Part shown: one piece after another, positions 1 to 12,239 of the stretch | Position numbering within the stretch: position 1 is the first letter of the stretch | Layout of the letters: the number at the start of each line of letters is the position of its first letter | Origin: Phyto melanocephala | Taxonomy: Eukaryota > Arthropoda > Insecta > Diptera > Rhinophoridae | Direction of reading: 5' to 3' | NCBI GenBank assembly: GCA_941918925.1 | Contig: OW799233.1 | Span: forward strand, 137,400,533-137,464,532 | DNA: 64,000 nucleotides | The notes under the pieces: model-generated | Told to the model about the DNA's origin: nothing | The model's input: only the letters and a program-made list of their open reading frames with translations | Database searches by the model: none | Position numbers and translations under genes: made by a program

Positions 1-300
1 GTAAAAAAAAATCCAGAAATTAGAACCACAATCAGAGCGTCCAATACATTAAAATGACCAGTTCTAATTCTTTTGTATTGTATTGTATTTTTTTTTATTT
101 AATATTTTGATATTTAATATAACAATACAATACTTAAGACACCTTGTGGATCCACTAAATGAGTCTTTTGCTATCCCTTTAAGAAATAAAGCAACATCAT
201 TTATAAAAAGCACACAAACTACATATGTATGTATAAATGGATATGTAATATATTTCAAATCAGAAGTATCAAGTCACCACATATACATACATAATGAGTA

Positions 301-769
301 GTTAAATTTTAAGGGCCGATGTTAAATGAGAACCACACCTAAACGTCAAGTTTTTTTTCTGCATTTCATGTGACATTTCTCGATTTCAGACTAACTCAAT
401 TTGAACCAAGGACAGATACACAATCGAGCAACGCGTTTAAGTTATTCAGGCTTATTATGAAAATGTGCCTTCAAATCAAAAGGCATTTCGTGCACTTCGT
501 GATTGTTTTGGTCAACATAATCGTTCAAATTCGTCCACAATTGGGAGAATTGTGAAAAACATTTAAATTACAGCAAAACAGGTCTGTATGATTGAAATTT
601 GGACCATCGGATGGAGATGTGTCGTCGAGGTCGTGGCATCCATTTAGCCGTTATTTTTTTCCATATATAATTAAACCATACCAATATTATCATAAAAAGA
701 AGAAATGACAATAATTTCATAAATAGTTTGTGTTTTATTCAAAATTAACATTGGCCCTTAAAATTAAAC
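301..769. mobile_element. Deleted mariner-like element with terminal inverted repeats
   Basis: The ends are inverted copies of each other. About 24 bp starting at 301 (core TTTTAAGGGCCGATGTTAA) match, reversed, 745-769 with one mismatch in the core. Inside, about 400-600 on the + strand, a broken frame reads YTIEQRV, a stop, then VIQAYYENVPSNQKAFRALR and IGRIVKN. This is the N-terminal helix-turn-helix pattern of mariner-type transposases. No catalytic DDE domain is present, so this is an internally deleted, non-autonomous copy. Target duplication was not resolved. Confidence 0.6.
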
Positions 770-1150
770 CACCCTTTACTTACAAATTTTTTTATTATTA
801 CTCAATAATTTACTCAATATATAAAAAATCTAGACACTTTTAAAAATTTACTACACTTTAACTCACATATACATATGTATATAAAATTATAAATGAGTTT
901 CAAACATATTTTGTTTCAAATTATTTATACAAAATTTTCTTAAAATACCTAGATTTTATATATACATACCTATTTTATTTTTTATGAATATCTATAAACC
1001 TAAACTGATAATTTGGTTGTGCTTTATTAGTATTACACATTACCCTTAAATTTTCCAATGTACAGTTTTTAAGGTTGCTCAAAAATTTATGATAAAAATT
1101 AAACTTTTTAGGTAAAATAACTGTCCCAATAATTTATCTTTTATAAAAAA
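770..1150. other. AT-rich DNA with no gene seen
   Basis: No open frame with recognisable protein, repeat terminus or RNA gene was found. It lies between the mariner remnant and the first Helitron copy. Confidence 0.5.
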
Positions 1151-1534
1151 CTAGAAAAGCCCGGCGCGCGTTGCTACGCCCCTTAATGAATAAAAATGCT
1201 TTTGAATTTAAATTGAATATCAAGTGCAAAAAGCTAAAAATTATAACTTTTTTTAATGGGCGTTGCACTGCCCACTTTTCTAATCACGAAACTGTATAGT
1301 TATGACAGCTCAATATGTGTGTGCAAAGTTTCTGGGAAATCGATCTAGTGCAAGTAGCTAAAAATTATGTATAACTTATTTCTTATGGGCGTGGCCCAGC
1401 CCACTTTTTACCACCCATAAACACCCCCGGAATATGTACAACAACTTGCCAAAGTTTGAGTCCGATCGGTTTTAGAGTTTCGGAGTCTATAGCTAACACA
1501 CACACACACAGAGTTTCACTTTTATATATATAGA
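1151..1534 (-). mobile_element. Short non-autonomous Helitron, copy 1
   Basis: Read on the minus strand it starts TCTATATATATAAAAGTG (1534 down) and ends GGGCTTTTCTAG (at 1151), with the GC-rich sequence GCAACGCGCGCCGGGC just before the CTAG. It is flanked by A on the plus-strand left and T on the right, the A/T site expected for Helitrons, and has no terminal inverted repeats or target duplication. The interior carries the GGGCGTGGC / GCCCACTTTT motif that is tandemly repeated in the larger copy at 15,351. No Rep/helicase coding capacity is present. Classification rests on the termini, which are compared in detail under copy 2. Confidence 0.7.
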
Positions 1535-1544
1535 TTAATAAAAA

Positions 1545-3600
1545 ACAAGTAAGAGCGCTATATTCGGCCGTGCCGAATCTTGTATACCCTTCACAACGTG
1601 AAGTCATGCAATAACAGTAGCTTGTCTCACCATTCTATATGATATACGTACATACATATAAAAAACATACATATATAAAAACATTCCATTGTAAAATTAT
1701 AAATTTACGTATATATGTTAAAAAAAATAAAAAAAAAATTAAAAAAAAAAAATAAAAAAAAAAATTTTAAAGAAAAATTTAAAAAAAAATTTTTTTAAAA
1801 TAATTAAAATATATAATAAATATAAAATAAAAAAAAAATATTTAAAAAAATAATAATAATAAAAATATAAATAATATATTAAATAAAAAATAAAAAAATA
1901 TATAAAAACAAGTAAGAGCGCTATATTCGGCCGTGCCGAATCTTATATACCCTTCACAACGTGAATTCATGCAATAACAGTGGTTTGTGTCACCATTCAT
2001 CCCATATGAAATACGTACATACATATAAAAACATACATATATAAAAACGTCCCATTGTAAAATTATAAATTCACGTGTGAATGTTAAAAAAAACAAAAAA
2101 AAAAAAAAAAATTTTAAAAAAAATTTAAAAAAAAATTTTAAAAAAAATTTAAAAAAAAAAAAAAAATTTTTTAAAAATTATTATGTATATAATATATACA
2201 AAACAAAAAAAAAATAAAAAAAAAAATTAAAAAAAAAAATAATAATAATAATATTAATAATATATTAAATAAAAAATAAAAAAAAAAATAAAAAAAAAAA
2301 TTTTAAAAAAATTAAAAAAAAATTTTTTTTGGCTCAGCTGGGATTCGATGCCACGTTTTCTCTAACCAGTATACACGTTTGTATGTAGTATGTTGTTGTT
2401 GTAATGTTGCTTTTGTGAAAAAAAAATCGAGGTGGTCGTGGGTTTTTGCTCATATCTCAGATGTTTATGTACCGATGTTTCTGATTTTCAATAGCGATCT
2501 ACTCCCGAATATTTCTGATATTTTAATACCTCACCCGAGTCCAAGCGATGTCGGGGGGCTTCAAAAAGTTGATTTCAACATACACACGGACAGACGGTCA
2601 GACGGACAGACGGACAGCGCTTAATCGACTCCCCTATTCATAAGCTTTCAGAAAATATATACTTTATGGGGTCGGAAATCAAAATTGTAGAAATTTCACA
2701 CGGAATGACAAACCTATATATACCCTTTTTATACCCTTCACCTGTGGTGCACAAGGGTATATATAGCTTTGTCATTCCGTTTGTAATTTCTACAATTTTC
2801 AAAATTACAAAAAAAAAAATATTAAAAATAAGAAAAAAATAATAAAAATAATACAAAAAAAAAATTTAAAAAAAATTTAAAAAAAAATTTAAAAAAATTT
2901 TTTAAAAATTTTTCTAAAAAAATTTTTTAAAAAAATTTTAAAAAAATATAAAAAAATAATAAAATATAAATAATATATTAAATAAAATAAAATACATTTT
3001 TTTTGGCTCAGCTGGGATTCGATGCCACATTTATTCTAACGTGTACGTATGCACGTATTTTATATGGGATGAATGGTGATACAAACAATTGTTATTGCAT
3101 GACTACACGTTGTGAAGGGTTATAAGATTCGGCACGGCCGAATATAGCACTGTTACTTGTTCACTGTGTGAAGGGTATAAAAATAAAAAAAAAATTTTTT
3201 GGCTCAGCTGGGATTCGATGCCACGTTTTCTCTAACCAGTATACACGTTTGTATGTATGTATGTTGTTGTTGTAATGTTGTTTTTGTGAAAAAAAAATCA
3301 AAGTAGTCGTGGGTTTTTGCTCATATCTCAGTTGTTTATGTACCGATGTTTCTGATTTTCAATACCGACCTACTCCCGAATATTTCTGATATTTTAATGC
3401 CTTATCCGAGTCCAAGCGATGTCGGGGGGCTTCAAAAAGTTGATTTCAACATACACACGGACAGACGGACAGACTGACTCCCCTATTCATAAGCTTTCAG
3501 AAAATATATACTTTATGGGGTCGGAAATCAAAATTGTAGAAATTTCACACGGAATGACAAACCTATATATACCCTTTTTCACTGTGTGAAGGGTATAAAA
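1545..3600. mobile_element. Cluster of four DINE-1-like (Helentron-type) non-autonomous elements
   Basis: Four copies abut: 1545-1905 (+, 5' part only), 1908-2730 (+, nearly full), 2731-3160 (minus, mosaic) and 3180-3600 (+, 3' half). The family begins ACAAGTAAGAGCGCTATATT, followed by the small hairpin ATTCGG-CCGTG-CCGAAT. It continues with an A/T-only stretch of 200-300 bp, then GGCTCAGCTGGGATTCGATG, a GTCY-type tetranucleotide run (CGGACAGACGG), then ACTTTATGGGGTCGGAAAT, and ends GAAGGGTATAAAAA. The GTCY run and the 'tatggggtcgga' block match what is known of Drosophila DINE-1/INE-1. No transposase is encoded. Confidence 0.7.
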
Positions 3601-4571
3601 ACTTAACATTATTATTAAACAATTACATATTTACATAGGAATGTTTTTATTTAACAGTATCTCTTATATGTATGTTTACTTAAGATATATTAAAAATTCA
3701 ATCTGGCAATACTTTAAAAACAAATTCACAAAAATGACTAGTAATTTTCTATATTTTGAAGTCATCAAAATTTAATGATGATGAGCTCTGCTGCCGCAGC
3801 AGCAACATTAGGAAAAAATTTAGCCAGAGTATTAAGCTATTAATGAAGTTTTCTGTTTTTTTTTTATTTCTTTTCGCCCTATAAGAGTATGTATGCACGT
3901 CTCACTCTAATGATTGAACGCACACACATGTATAAAATATAATTAAGTTAACATCGCAGCATGTTGTTGTTAGATATCAGAAACAGTATTGTATCCAATT
4001 TGGGGTTTTTTACTTTTTTGTTGGCGTGACAAAAAATTCATATAGAATTTTTCTAAATAATATTGCTTTTGTTTTCGATCACCATTGATAGCCAATTCTA
4101 AGGTTATTTGGGACGCGAAACTGAAATTAATTTTTTTATGTTTACTCTAGTTTTTGAGACATGGTAGTTCCACAATTTATGTGTTATTAATATATGTAAG
4201 TATAAGTACCTATAGGTACAGTTTAGTAAAAAAAAATTCGAAATTCTGCAATAGAATTGTCTGTAAGATATGCTAACATAAGTTTGAGTTTTGCTATACA
4301 AAATCTTTGTTATTTATTATTATTTACTTTTTCAGTTAAAACAGGGTTATGAGAATTTACAAATTGATTAATTGAATAAACAAACTACTTATATCATAGT
4401 TTTAAGAAAAAATTGCAAGTAAAAACTTTAGTATTCACTAAAAAGTTATAAAAATTTTTTAAATTAAACTGGGACTTTGTACAAATGTGATTATTGAGCG
4501 AACTTCTTATTATTTCAAAGTTTTACAACCTGCTATTTTCATTAAATGACAAAGTTATATGTATGTATGTA
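3601..4571. other. AT-rich intergenic DNA with no gene seen
   Basis: No supported coding region. Short frames here lack codon structure or family signatures. A brief GC-richer patch at about 3,780-3,830 (ctgctgccgcagcagcaac) is a triplet-rich palindrome-like segment of unknown meaning. Confidence 0.4.
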
Positions 4572-5173
4572 GTTCAGTTAGTAGATTTGTATTGAGATGT
4601 TAAAAATCAGCGGACAAAAGCCGTCGCATAAGCAATGCGTTTTACTGCTTACTACATATTTATCGTAACTTTTCGTAAACCATAAATCCACAGAAAATAG
4701 ATTTTTTTATGAATTTGAGATGAAGCGTTATATAAGAGGTGGGCATTAAAGTGGGAGTGTCACTTAATTTTCCGTTATTGCAAGTCTTTTGATTAAAGAG
4801 TTATTTTTGCTAAATTTCAGAATCATATATTTTTAATATACCAAACAATACATTTTGCGGTATAAATTGTCGTACATTTAGCCCATTTTCCATACCAAAC
4901 AAACCTTGTGCATAAGAAATATTTTGGAAAACTTTTTCGGTTCGAGATCTATCAATTTAAACAGACGGGCGGACATAGCTAGATCGACTTAAAATGATAC
5001 CAGGACTGAGAAAATATATACTTAAAGGGGTCTAAAATAGATATTTCGAAGTGATACAAACAGAATGACAAAATGAATGTATAAAAATAGACAACACTAC
5101 GTTTTTACTAACACACACAGTTAAACGGGACTGAGATCTGTTAAGTTAAACAATACAAATCTACTAACTGAAC
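4572..5173. mobile_element. Candidate MITE bounded by a perfect 23-bp inverted repeat
   Basis: 4572-4594 and 5151-5173 are exact reverse complements over 23 bases (outer bases GTTCAGTTAGTAGATTTG). The 602-bp interval has no coding capacity and contains an old DINE-1-like fragment at about 4,960-5,092 (cggacatagctagatcg ... aaatatatacttaaaggggtc). No target duplication could be seen at the ends, so the true element may be slightly longer or shorter. Confidence 0.5.
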
Positions 5174-5680
5174 CATTTGTTCCCTTGTCAATGAACTTAA
5201 ATATTTTGAAGGTAGATTGTGTATTATTTTCAATTTTTATTTGAGATAATTTGCAATTTTTTTATGAGCTTCACCAGCTTTTTGGGAACATAGGTTATAA
5301 TCGGTCGAATTCATATTTCGTAAATAAGTAGCTATTTAGTTCTTTAAATAAAGTTTAGATCTTCGACCTATTCAGAGTACAAGGCACGGCTACACTTAAT
5401 TTCCTTAATACAAATGTGATTAACATGTTTTTTAAATAAAAGTTTTTTATCTAGGATTACTCCGAGATATTTAGTTTTTTAATTGAATAATAGGGTTTTA
5501 TAATCATTGACTTTTATTTTACATTTGTCATAGTAATTATAGGTTAGCATAAGATAATCTTTCGTTCTCTTGATTATTTTATTTAAGACCTTTCCTTAAC
5601 AAATAAAGAAGCTAATATCCGCGTACGAAGCTACATCATGATATCTGCGTACTGTTGTATTTGATGTACTATGAACTTAA
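5174..5680. other. Unique-looking AT-rich DNA with no gene seen
   Basis: No coding or repeat signature was recognised between the inverted-repeat element and the next DINE-1-like copy. Confidence 0.4.
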
Positions 5681-6702
5681 ACAAGTAAAAGTGCTATATT
5701 CGGCTCTACCGAATCTGATAATACCCTTCACCATCATGTACATAGGTATAATCCCGCATCGTAGCTAAACCTATATTTTATGTTATACGCCATTTTTCTT
5801 ATTATTTCCAACGCCATCCTTGATTTTGAATTTTTACGTAGTACACTGTATTCTACTAGTCATACATATGATACCCATATTGATGGGGTTAAAAAAATTT
5901 ATCCGCCGTTTTGTTTTAAACGCCATCTTGGATTTTACATTTTTTAATAATTTACTGTATTATACTGGTCAAGCCCTTTCATTTGATACCAATATTGAGG
6001 GGGTTCTAGAAGTTACATTAAAAAATACCAGATTTGACCCAATTATAAATTTATTGTCCGCATTTTGTAGTGGCGGCCAACATGAGTTTTAATTTTTTTT
6101 ATAGTGCTTAAATTGCGCTAGTCAAGTCCTTTCAGATGATACCAATATTGACGCTTTCGGTTGTCTAGAAGCTGGAAAAAAAATTAATTTTCGTTTGTAA
6201 ATTTTTGGAATATATATTTAAAAAAAAAAATTTTCGCCTATAACTTTACCGATTAAGCCCCGATTTATCTAAAATTTTTCACGAATATTTCTCTAGGCAT
6301 ATTATATCTATAAATAGTGGCAAAGGTACATATAAATTATTCTATGGCTGAAAATTTTTAATTTTTGTGGTAAAAATATGGGAAAAACAGAGGCAATCGC
6401 GTTTATTTGCTTATATCTCAGAAATTTATGTGGCGATTTTGCTAAGTTTCAATAGCGATTCATTCCGAATATTTCCAAAAGATTGATACCATACACAGGT
6501 CTGAGGAACATGTGGTTGCTTCTAAAAGTTGATTTCAACCAGCACACGGACAGACGGTCAGGGCTTAATCGACTCCTCTGTTCATATGCTTTCAGAAAAT
6601 ATATATGTACTTTATGGGTTCGGAAATGAAAAGTGTAGAAATTACAAACGGAATGACAAAGCTATATATACCCTTGTTCACCACAGGTGAAGGGTATAAA
6701 AA
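5681..6702 (+). mobile_element. DINE-1-like element, long subfamily B
   Basis: It starts ACAAGTAAAAGTGCTATATT with the ATTCGG hairpin degraded, and ends GAAGGGTATAAAAA. The centre differs from the common subfamily: instead of an A/T desert it carries repeated 'gacgccatcttggattt' and 'tcatttgatacc(c/a)atattga' motifs (5,810-6,170). The right third returns to the shared GTCY and 'tatgggttcggaaatga' blocks. The same centre occurs in the copies at 49,189 and (reversed) 51,807. Apparent open frames here are repeat sequence, not genes. Confidence 0.65.
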
Positions 6703-6925
6703 GGAGTAAGCACAGGTGAATAATTTTATTTTCTTAAGAGAATAAAATAAATAGTTTTTTTTTACTATTTAATGCATTAAATTAACAAAAAAAAATAGTT
6801 CAAATCGAACCACAAATAACTGGTGTTTTTTAAAACAAACAAGTCAATAAATTTTGCCTCAAAAGTTAGTATATACCAACATTTAAACTCAACACAGAAA
6901 ATTCCAAGTTTTTTTATATATTATT
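6703..6925. other. Probable 3' flank of the Tc1 remnant
   Basis: AT-rich non-coding DNA directly downstream, in minus-strand sense, of the Tc1 transposase C-terminus. It likely contains a decayed terminal repeat, but I could not place one. Confidence 0.3.
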
Positions 6926-7440
6926 TTATTTGGCCTCCTTTGTATTTTTTACGCATTTGACCCTATTTAGCATAGACTTCACCCACTTTTTGGTAAGTTT
7001 GGTTGGAATTTTTATCCATTTATCTCTTTGAGCTTTTTTCTGGGTTTCCTTACTAGCTATGTTCCTTTCTCGCATCTGAAGTTCCAAATATTCTCCATAG
7101 GATTGAGATCTGTGGACTGGGATTGGCTTGGTATTCGGTATAGCAGCCATTCCTTCGTCAATCGGGATGTATTGGGGATTGGGGCCATTGTCTTGTTGAA
7201 AGATCCAATGTCCAGGCAAACACAACTTGACAACGCTTGGTGGAAGATTTTCTAAAATCCGTAAATAGCCTTGCGCATTCATGGTCGTATCAATGAAACC
7301 AAGTTTGCCAACATCTGAAGCTTCAAAGCACCCCCAAACTACAACCGAGCCTCTACCATACTAAAGTGCATTGGATATTTTGCTCCAAACACTTTTTTTA
7401 CAGTGGCAACAATCTTTCTTCTCTCTCATTTAATAGCTTT
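6926..7440 (-). pseudogene. Degenerate Tc1-type transposase, C-terminal half
   Basis: On the minus strand, 7,282-6,926 reads MNAQGYLRILENLPPSV, then LPGHWIFQQDNGPNPQ, then MRERNIASKE and WIKIPTKLTKKWVKSM, in the order found at the C-terminus of Tc1 transposases. Upstream, about 7,370-7,285, GRGSVVVWGCFEASDVGKLG continues in the same frame and is the well-known Tc1 'VWGCF' block. The second catalytic Asp is kept (QQDN), but the SPDLNPIE segment with the final Glu is scrambled. The N-terminal DNA-binding half is not recognisable. This is a dead remnant. Confidence 0.75.
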
Positions 7441-8707
7441 AGACGACCTGGTTGTCTGAAATTTTCAATCTTTTTTTTCCCATTTTATTCCCCATTTATT
7501 ATGTGTCGTCTTCCTACATTTTTTAATTTTTTTAAATCTAATTTGAATTATTCGTATCGGATTCTTTAGAAAGTCTATTATTTGTAAAATATTTGATTTA
7601 TTAAATAAATTTGGTTACAAATTAATACTGATTACAAAAAAGATATTAATCAATATTTCCTGTTTATTATGTTTTTATTGTACGTTTATTATAAGTGATT
7701 CTTTTTTCAAATTTGTAAAAATTTTATAATTTGTCTGAAATTAATTTAATTGGAAATTGATACTTAGTACTAAGCCGAATTTGCTTAGTACCAAATACGT
7801 TTATTAAAATGGCACTCAAATTTTTTTTGTAAATTAATTAGAAACTGTTATTTTAAATTTTAATGATTTTTTTATATTTTTTCAGAGACAGCGAAAGTAA
7901 ATACCTGGCAGCCCTGTATGATGTCTACATAATTATCATGACAGGTTTTTAATAAGCCGTCATTAGCATGAGAGTAAAGAAGAGAATCCAAATGATTCCT
8001 AACAAAACTAACGGTGTTGCCGGTTTTGATATTTTAATACGAAAATAGAAAAATTCTTAATATTATTTTTAAGATACAAGGGAATAATTTTGGAAAATAT
8101 AGAATATGCAGGTAATGCAGTGATGACAGAATAAAGATTTTATCGTAATTTTTGAGTCAAAATCAGATTTAAACATATTTTTTTCCGAAATTTCCCGATT
8201 TTTGAAATTTAGATGCCTTACACCTGTCATATGCCTTGTTTAAATTTATTAAATATTTTAACCTTAAATTTATTAAATATTTTAACCTTTGTCAACTTAA
8301 CGTTATTTTAATTAAATAAAAGAACAAAGTTTTGTAGACGATTTTCATTTCCTTAAGATGAATTCGCCCATTTGATTGGGAAAAACTGTCCAGAGATGTC
8401 CAAACGAAACCCTTTTGACTTAAAGTTTTCTGCAGCAAAATTAATTTATTTTCGAAAATTGATTTAGAAAATCAAAGCTACCAAACAAAATACATACGTA
8501 CTACATTACGTATTACAACTAGAAATGTGTGAATTAATTTCACTTATTTTTAAAATAAGGCTTGACATAATTTTTGGTTAGTTTAAAACCAGAAGCAAAC
8601 ATATTTGATCTCATTTATGTAAAATTTGTAGTTACAAATACTGTTACATTTTTTATAAGATTTAAAATTAACATTAATTATTTTTGTATTACTTTGTTTA
8701 GTAATTA
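7441..8707. other. AT-rich intergenic DNA with no gene seen
   Basis: No coding signature. At 7,904-7,911 there is a GCAGCCCTG terminus-like sequence resembling hAT ends, but no partner was found. The segment from about 7,926 to 7,985 recurs, diverged, near 9,132-9,195. Confidence 0.4.
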
Positions 8708-8915
8708 CAAGGCATATTTATTCATCAGGTACTCTTGATTCGCCAGCTGATTATTTTTTTCAACACTTATTTTATATTTCAGCTGTTGAAATGCATAAAT
8801 AAAAAATAATTTTCTCTCTTTTCTAATTTATTTCAAATGTCAAACTTCATATATAAAAAATATAAACAAAAAATTCTCTCCGAACTGCAATTACCTGATG
8901 AATAAATATGCCTTG
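8708..8915. mobile_element. hAT-type MITE, 208 bp, intact copy
   Basis: The termini are perfect inverted repeats of about 24 bp (CAAGGCATATTTATTCATCA at the left; its reverse complement ends at 8915). The element is flanked by identical 8-bp direct repeats, AGTAATTA at 8700-8707 and 8916-8923, the target-duplication length of hAT transposons. There is no coding capacity. Related copies are at 21,512, 35,979 and 38,406, with fragments near 39,560 and 46,268. Confidence 0.85.
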
Positions 8916-11789
8916 AGTAATTATAGAAAGTGTTTTAATTGTTCTAAACTTAAATAAATTTCCGAATGAAGGGTAAATCTCAATTCGAGATGTTAATAAA
9001 CTATGTATTTTTATGTTTGTGTCTACATATTTTTAAATTTTGTGATTTTTAACGCACTGGTAATACTAAAACTAACGAAAATGCAGTAAACATAATTAAG
9101 TTTACATTACTATTTGTTGGAATTATTTTTTGTCTACATCATCATTATGCCAGGTTTACGTAAAACAGTCATTAGCATGAAAGTAAAAGGGACAACATGA
9201 GACTTCACTCAATAAGAATTTAAAACGAACTAAAAAAAAGAACAAAGTTCGTGTTGGTAGACAATAGGAAATTTTCTCAGTCTTGGTTTGATGTTCGACA
9301 GAGTTGTTTGTTTTTTCGGCTAGTTTTTCATGAGTGTATAATTATTATCAGAGAGTATAAGTAAATTATTACAACAACAATTAACAGTTAATTACATCAT
9401 TTATATAATTTTCATTAAATAAACTTCTAAAGGAACTAAATTTAACGACATAATTATAAGAATGTCATTAAATAAATGAAGTGAAATATGCTAACTTTGT
9501 GTTTCTCAAGTGGTGGTGTTAAATTCTTATCAGATGGCCGGATAAAATTGTTAAAAATGTAATAATCATTTATAAATGGAAGTGTATTAAAATTTTCCTC
9601 TAAAATATAGTATGTGTATACAGAAAAAGGGTGTCTTCTTCTTTAACTTGATACGTGCATATCTACATCAATATGTTTTTATGTAAATACGTACATATAT
9701 AAGTATGTAGATGTATTTTCTTCATATATTTTGTTGCAACCAACAAAACTTACATACATATACTGAAGAACAAAATCCCTGGCAAGTGTACGCGCCTTAT
9801 AAAATAAACTTGAATCGTCTTCTTTTTCTGCTCTTTGTGTTGATTTGTACAGTGTATTCATATAAAGAGGAAAAAAATCATCGTTTTTTTAAGTTTCGTT
9901 GTGTATTCGAAGCAAGTATACCTACAAAACTAAACATTTGTTATAAGTTTAGTACACGGAAAACGAAAAAAGTTAAAAAAAAATAAATTTTCTATAATTT
10001 AGGAGAAATTTGATTGTTTTGATGTGTTTATAATGCACCGGGTTTTTTGCTGTTGCTGTAACAATGTACATAATAATTACTTGTAGATAATGATCATTTC
10101 TGAAAAAATCTATAATTATCGCAAAACGATTTAAGTAATTATCGTGTCTCGAACTAAGCGTTGGCAATTTACTTTGTATGTATACTTGTGCTATGAGAGT
10201 ACCAACCAAGGCACAAAGAGCGCATATCGTAGACAGAGTTACCATATATATTTATTAAAAATTATAATTTTAAACAAAATTTTTTCAACAATTTCTATAC
10301 TTAGTTAACTGTAATTTTCCTTTTCAAAGATAAATTCCCACATACATAGTTCATAATAAAAGATTTTCTATAAATTTTTTTGTTTGTATTTATTTTATTC
10401 ATTCATTTCTTGAGTTTGTATTTAAAAAAACTTTAATGGCCAGTTTTGACCTCACATAGGTAGGTAGGCACTTGCCTATAAGACATTTATTTTTAAGTTC
10501 GAAATCCACTTTACTGCAGACTTAAATAAAATTTAAATGACCAACACTCTGCTCTAAAGTCTAAGTTAAACAAATAAACATATGTTTTTGTTCCGTAAAA
10601 TTAAACAAATTGTTTCAATTGTAAGTTACTTTAATACTTGTTTTAGTATTGCTTGTTGTTATTTTGTATATTTTTTTTTAAGGAAAACCTATACGAATTT
10701 TTAGTTGTTAAACATCGGTTTTCTAAAAAACAAAAAAAAAACATGCTGTCATATTTTCATTACAATTAAATAAGAGTAATTACCTTTAAAGATTTATAAA
10801 GCTAAAATATGACTTAAAGATATATGTATGTACATACCTATGACATTTACGTATATACGTAGTAAAAACTGACCATTAGATATTTACAAAATATCTATTC
10901 TCAATAAATTCTCTATGGAAAATTATGTACCTACATACCTACCTACATATGTATACAAAAACTATTATAGGTATTACAAACAATTTTGTACCTATAAACA
11001 TCTTTTTTTTTTCATTGAGAAAATTATAAAGGTACCTACATACATATGTATGTGTACCTATGTTTGTTTTTTGTTAATATAGATTTAAAGATTTCTAAAA
11101 TTAAAAACAGAAATCTAGCAACATTGCGCTTATTTCTATATCCCATACATTTTTGAATGAACTTAGATTTTTCTATTTTTAAATATTTTTAATGCGTTTT
11201 TTTTTATTTATTTACAAAAACTAAAAACATAAAATTAAGTTTTTTATAAAATTTTGCTAAAACATTCAAAGTATCTTTCAAATTTCCATTATATTTTTTT
11301 AATTCATATTTTTTACTCTCTTGTTATTGATATTTTACTTTATGATTATACAATTTCAATCAACTTGTTGTGTTCTGTTCTTTAATTAAGAAAAACACAA
11401 ACATCATTATCGCTATCGGATCATAATGAAAATGTCTTTTTTTAAATTTAATTATGATTATTCTTATCGTATAAAAAAAACGTAATAATTATAATGATAA
11501 TTACAAAGTTTTTTCCTGTTTTGTTTTGGTCTTTAATTCAAATTTTGTTACACAGCATATACCTACATACATATGTATAATCAATACTATACTTCACTAT
11601 AAATAGGTAGGTATTCTTTTGTTTTGATTTCCGGTAATTTTCAAAAGTTTTCTAATTTAACGGTTTTATTTTTTACATCACTTACCTAAATAAATTCTGA
11701 TTTTTCCCCATTCAGAAATTTTTATTTATTAAAACTTAAACAAAATATTAAGTTGAACAGTCTCATATGAACTGTTACTTTAACTTAAA
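8916..11789. other. Long AT-rich intergenic DNA with no supported gene
   Basis: Nearly 2.9 kb with no recognisable domain. A diverged direct repeat of 7,926-7,985 sits at about 9,132-9,195. One minus-strand frame (10,245-9,973, 90 codons) starts with a hydrophobic stretch (STICALCALVGTLIAQVYIQ) that looks like a signal peptide but then becomes featureless. With no family match or splice context I do not call it a gene. Many 'tacatacatatgta' microsatellite-like patches are present. Confidence 0.4.
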
Positions 11790-12239
11790 TATGCTCTGGT
11801 AGCCCTAGAATAATTTATAAACGCAGTTGCTACTATTTATAGATTTGATATGCCTCTAGAGATATTCATGATAAATTTTGGACAAATTGGTTACTAATCT
11901 GCAAAGTTATAGGCAAAAATATACCAAGTTTTTTTAAACTCCTAAATAATATTTGACCACGCAAATTATATGCCGTAATCTCAGAAATTACTTTTAAAAA
12001 AAATTAACAAGTCGGCTTGAAACCTACAGAGATATAAGCACTAAGGTACAACTGCTTCGGTGTTTTTTGATATTTTCAGTTAACTATTTAAAAATCAAAG
12101 ATGGTATCGGAAATAATAAACAAAATAGCGTATGACATGAAATTTAAAATCTAGGCTTAGTTACGTTTTGGTATTTATATATTTGTACATGACGGTGAAG
12201 GTTTTTATAAGATTCGGCACTGCTGAATATAGCTCTCTT
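11790..12239 (-). mobile_element. Old DINE-1-like fragment (subfamily B, 5' part)
   Basis: In reverse it carries the B-type centre (agatttgatatgcctct, agatattcatgataaatttt, ggcaaaaat) and ends with the family's 5' signature (gattcggcactgctgaata then gctctcttgtttttt). The hairpin is degraded. The same blocks occur at 52,080-52,850. Confidence 0.55.

Noticed and set aside
9973..10245. 90-codon minus-strand frame with a signal-peptide-like start
   Set aside because: Only the first 20 residues look like protein; no family, no splice context and no upstream promoter evidence.
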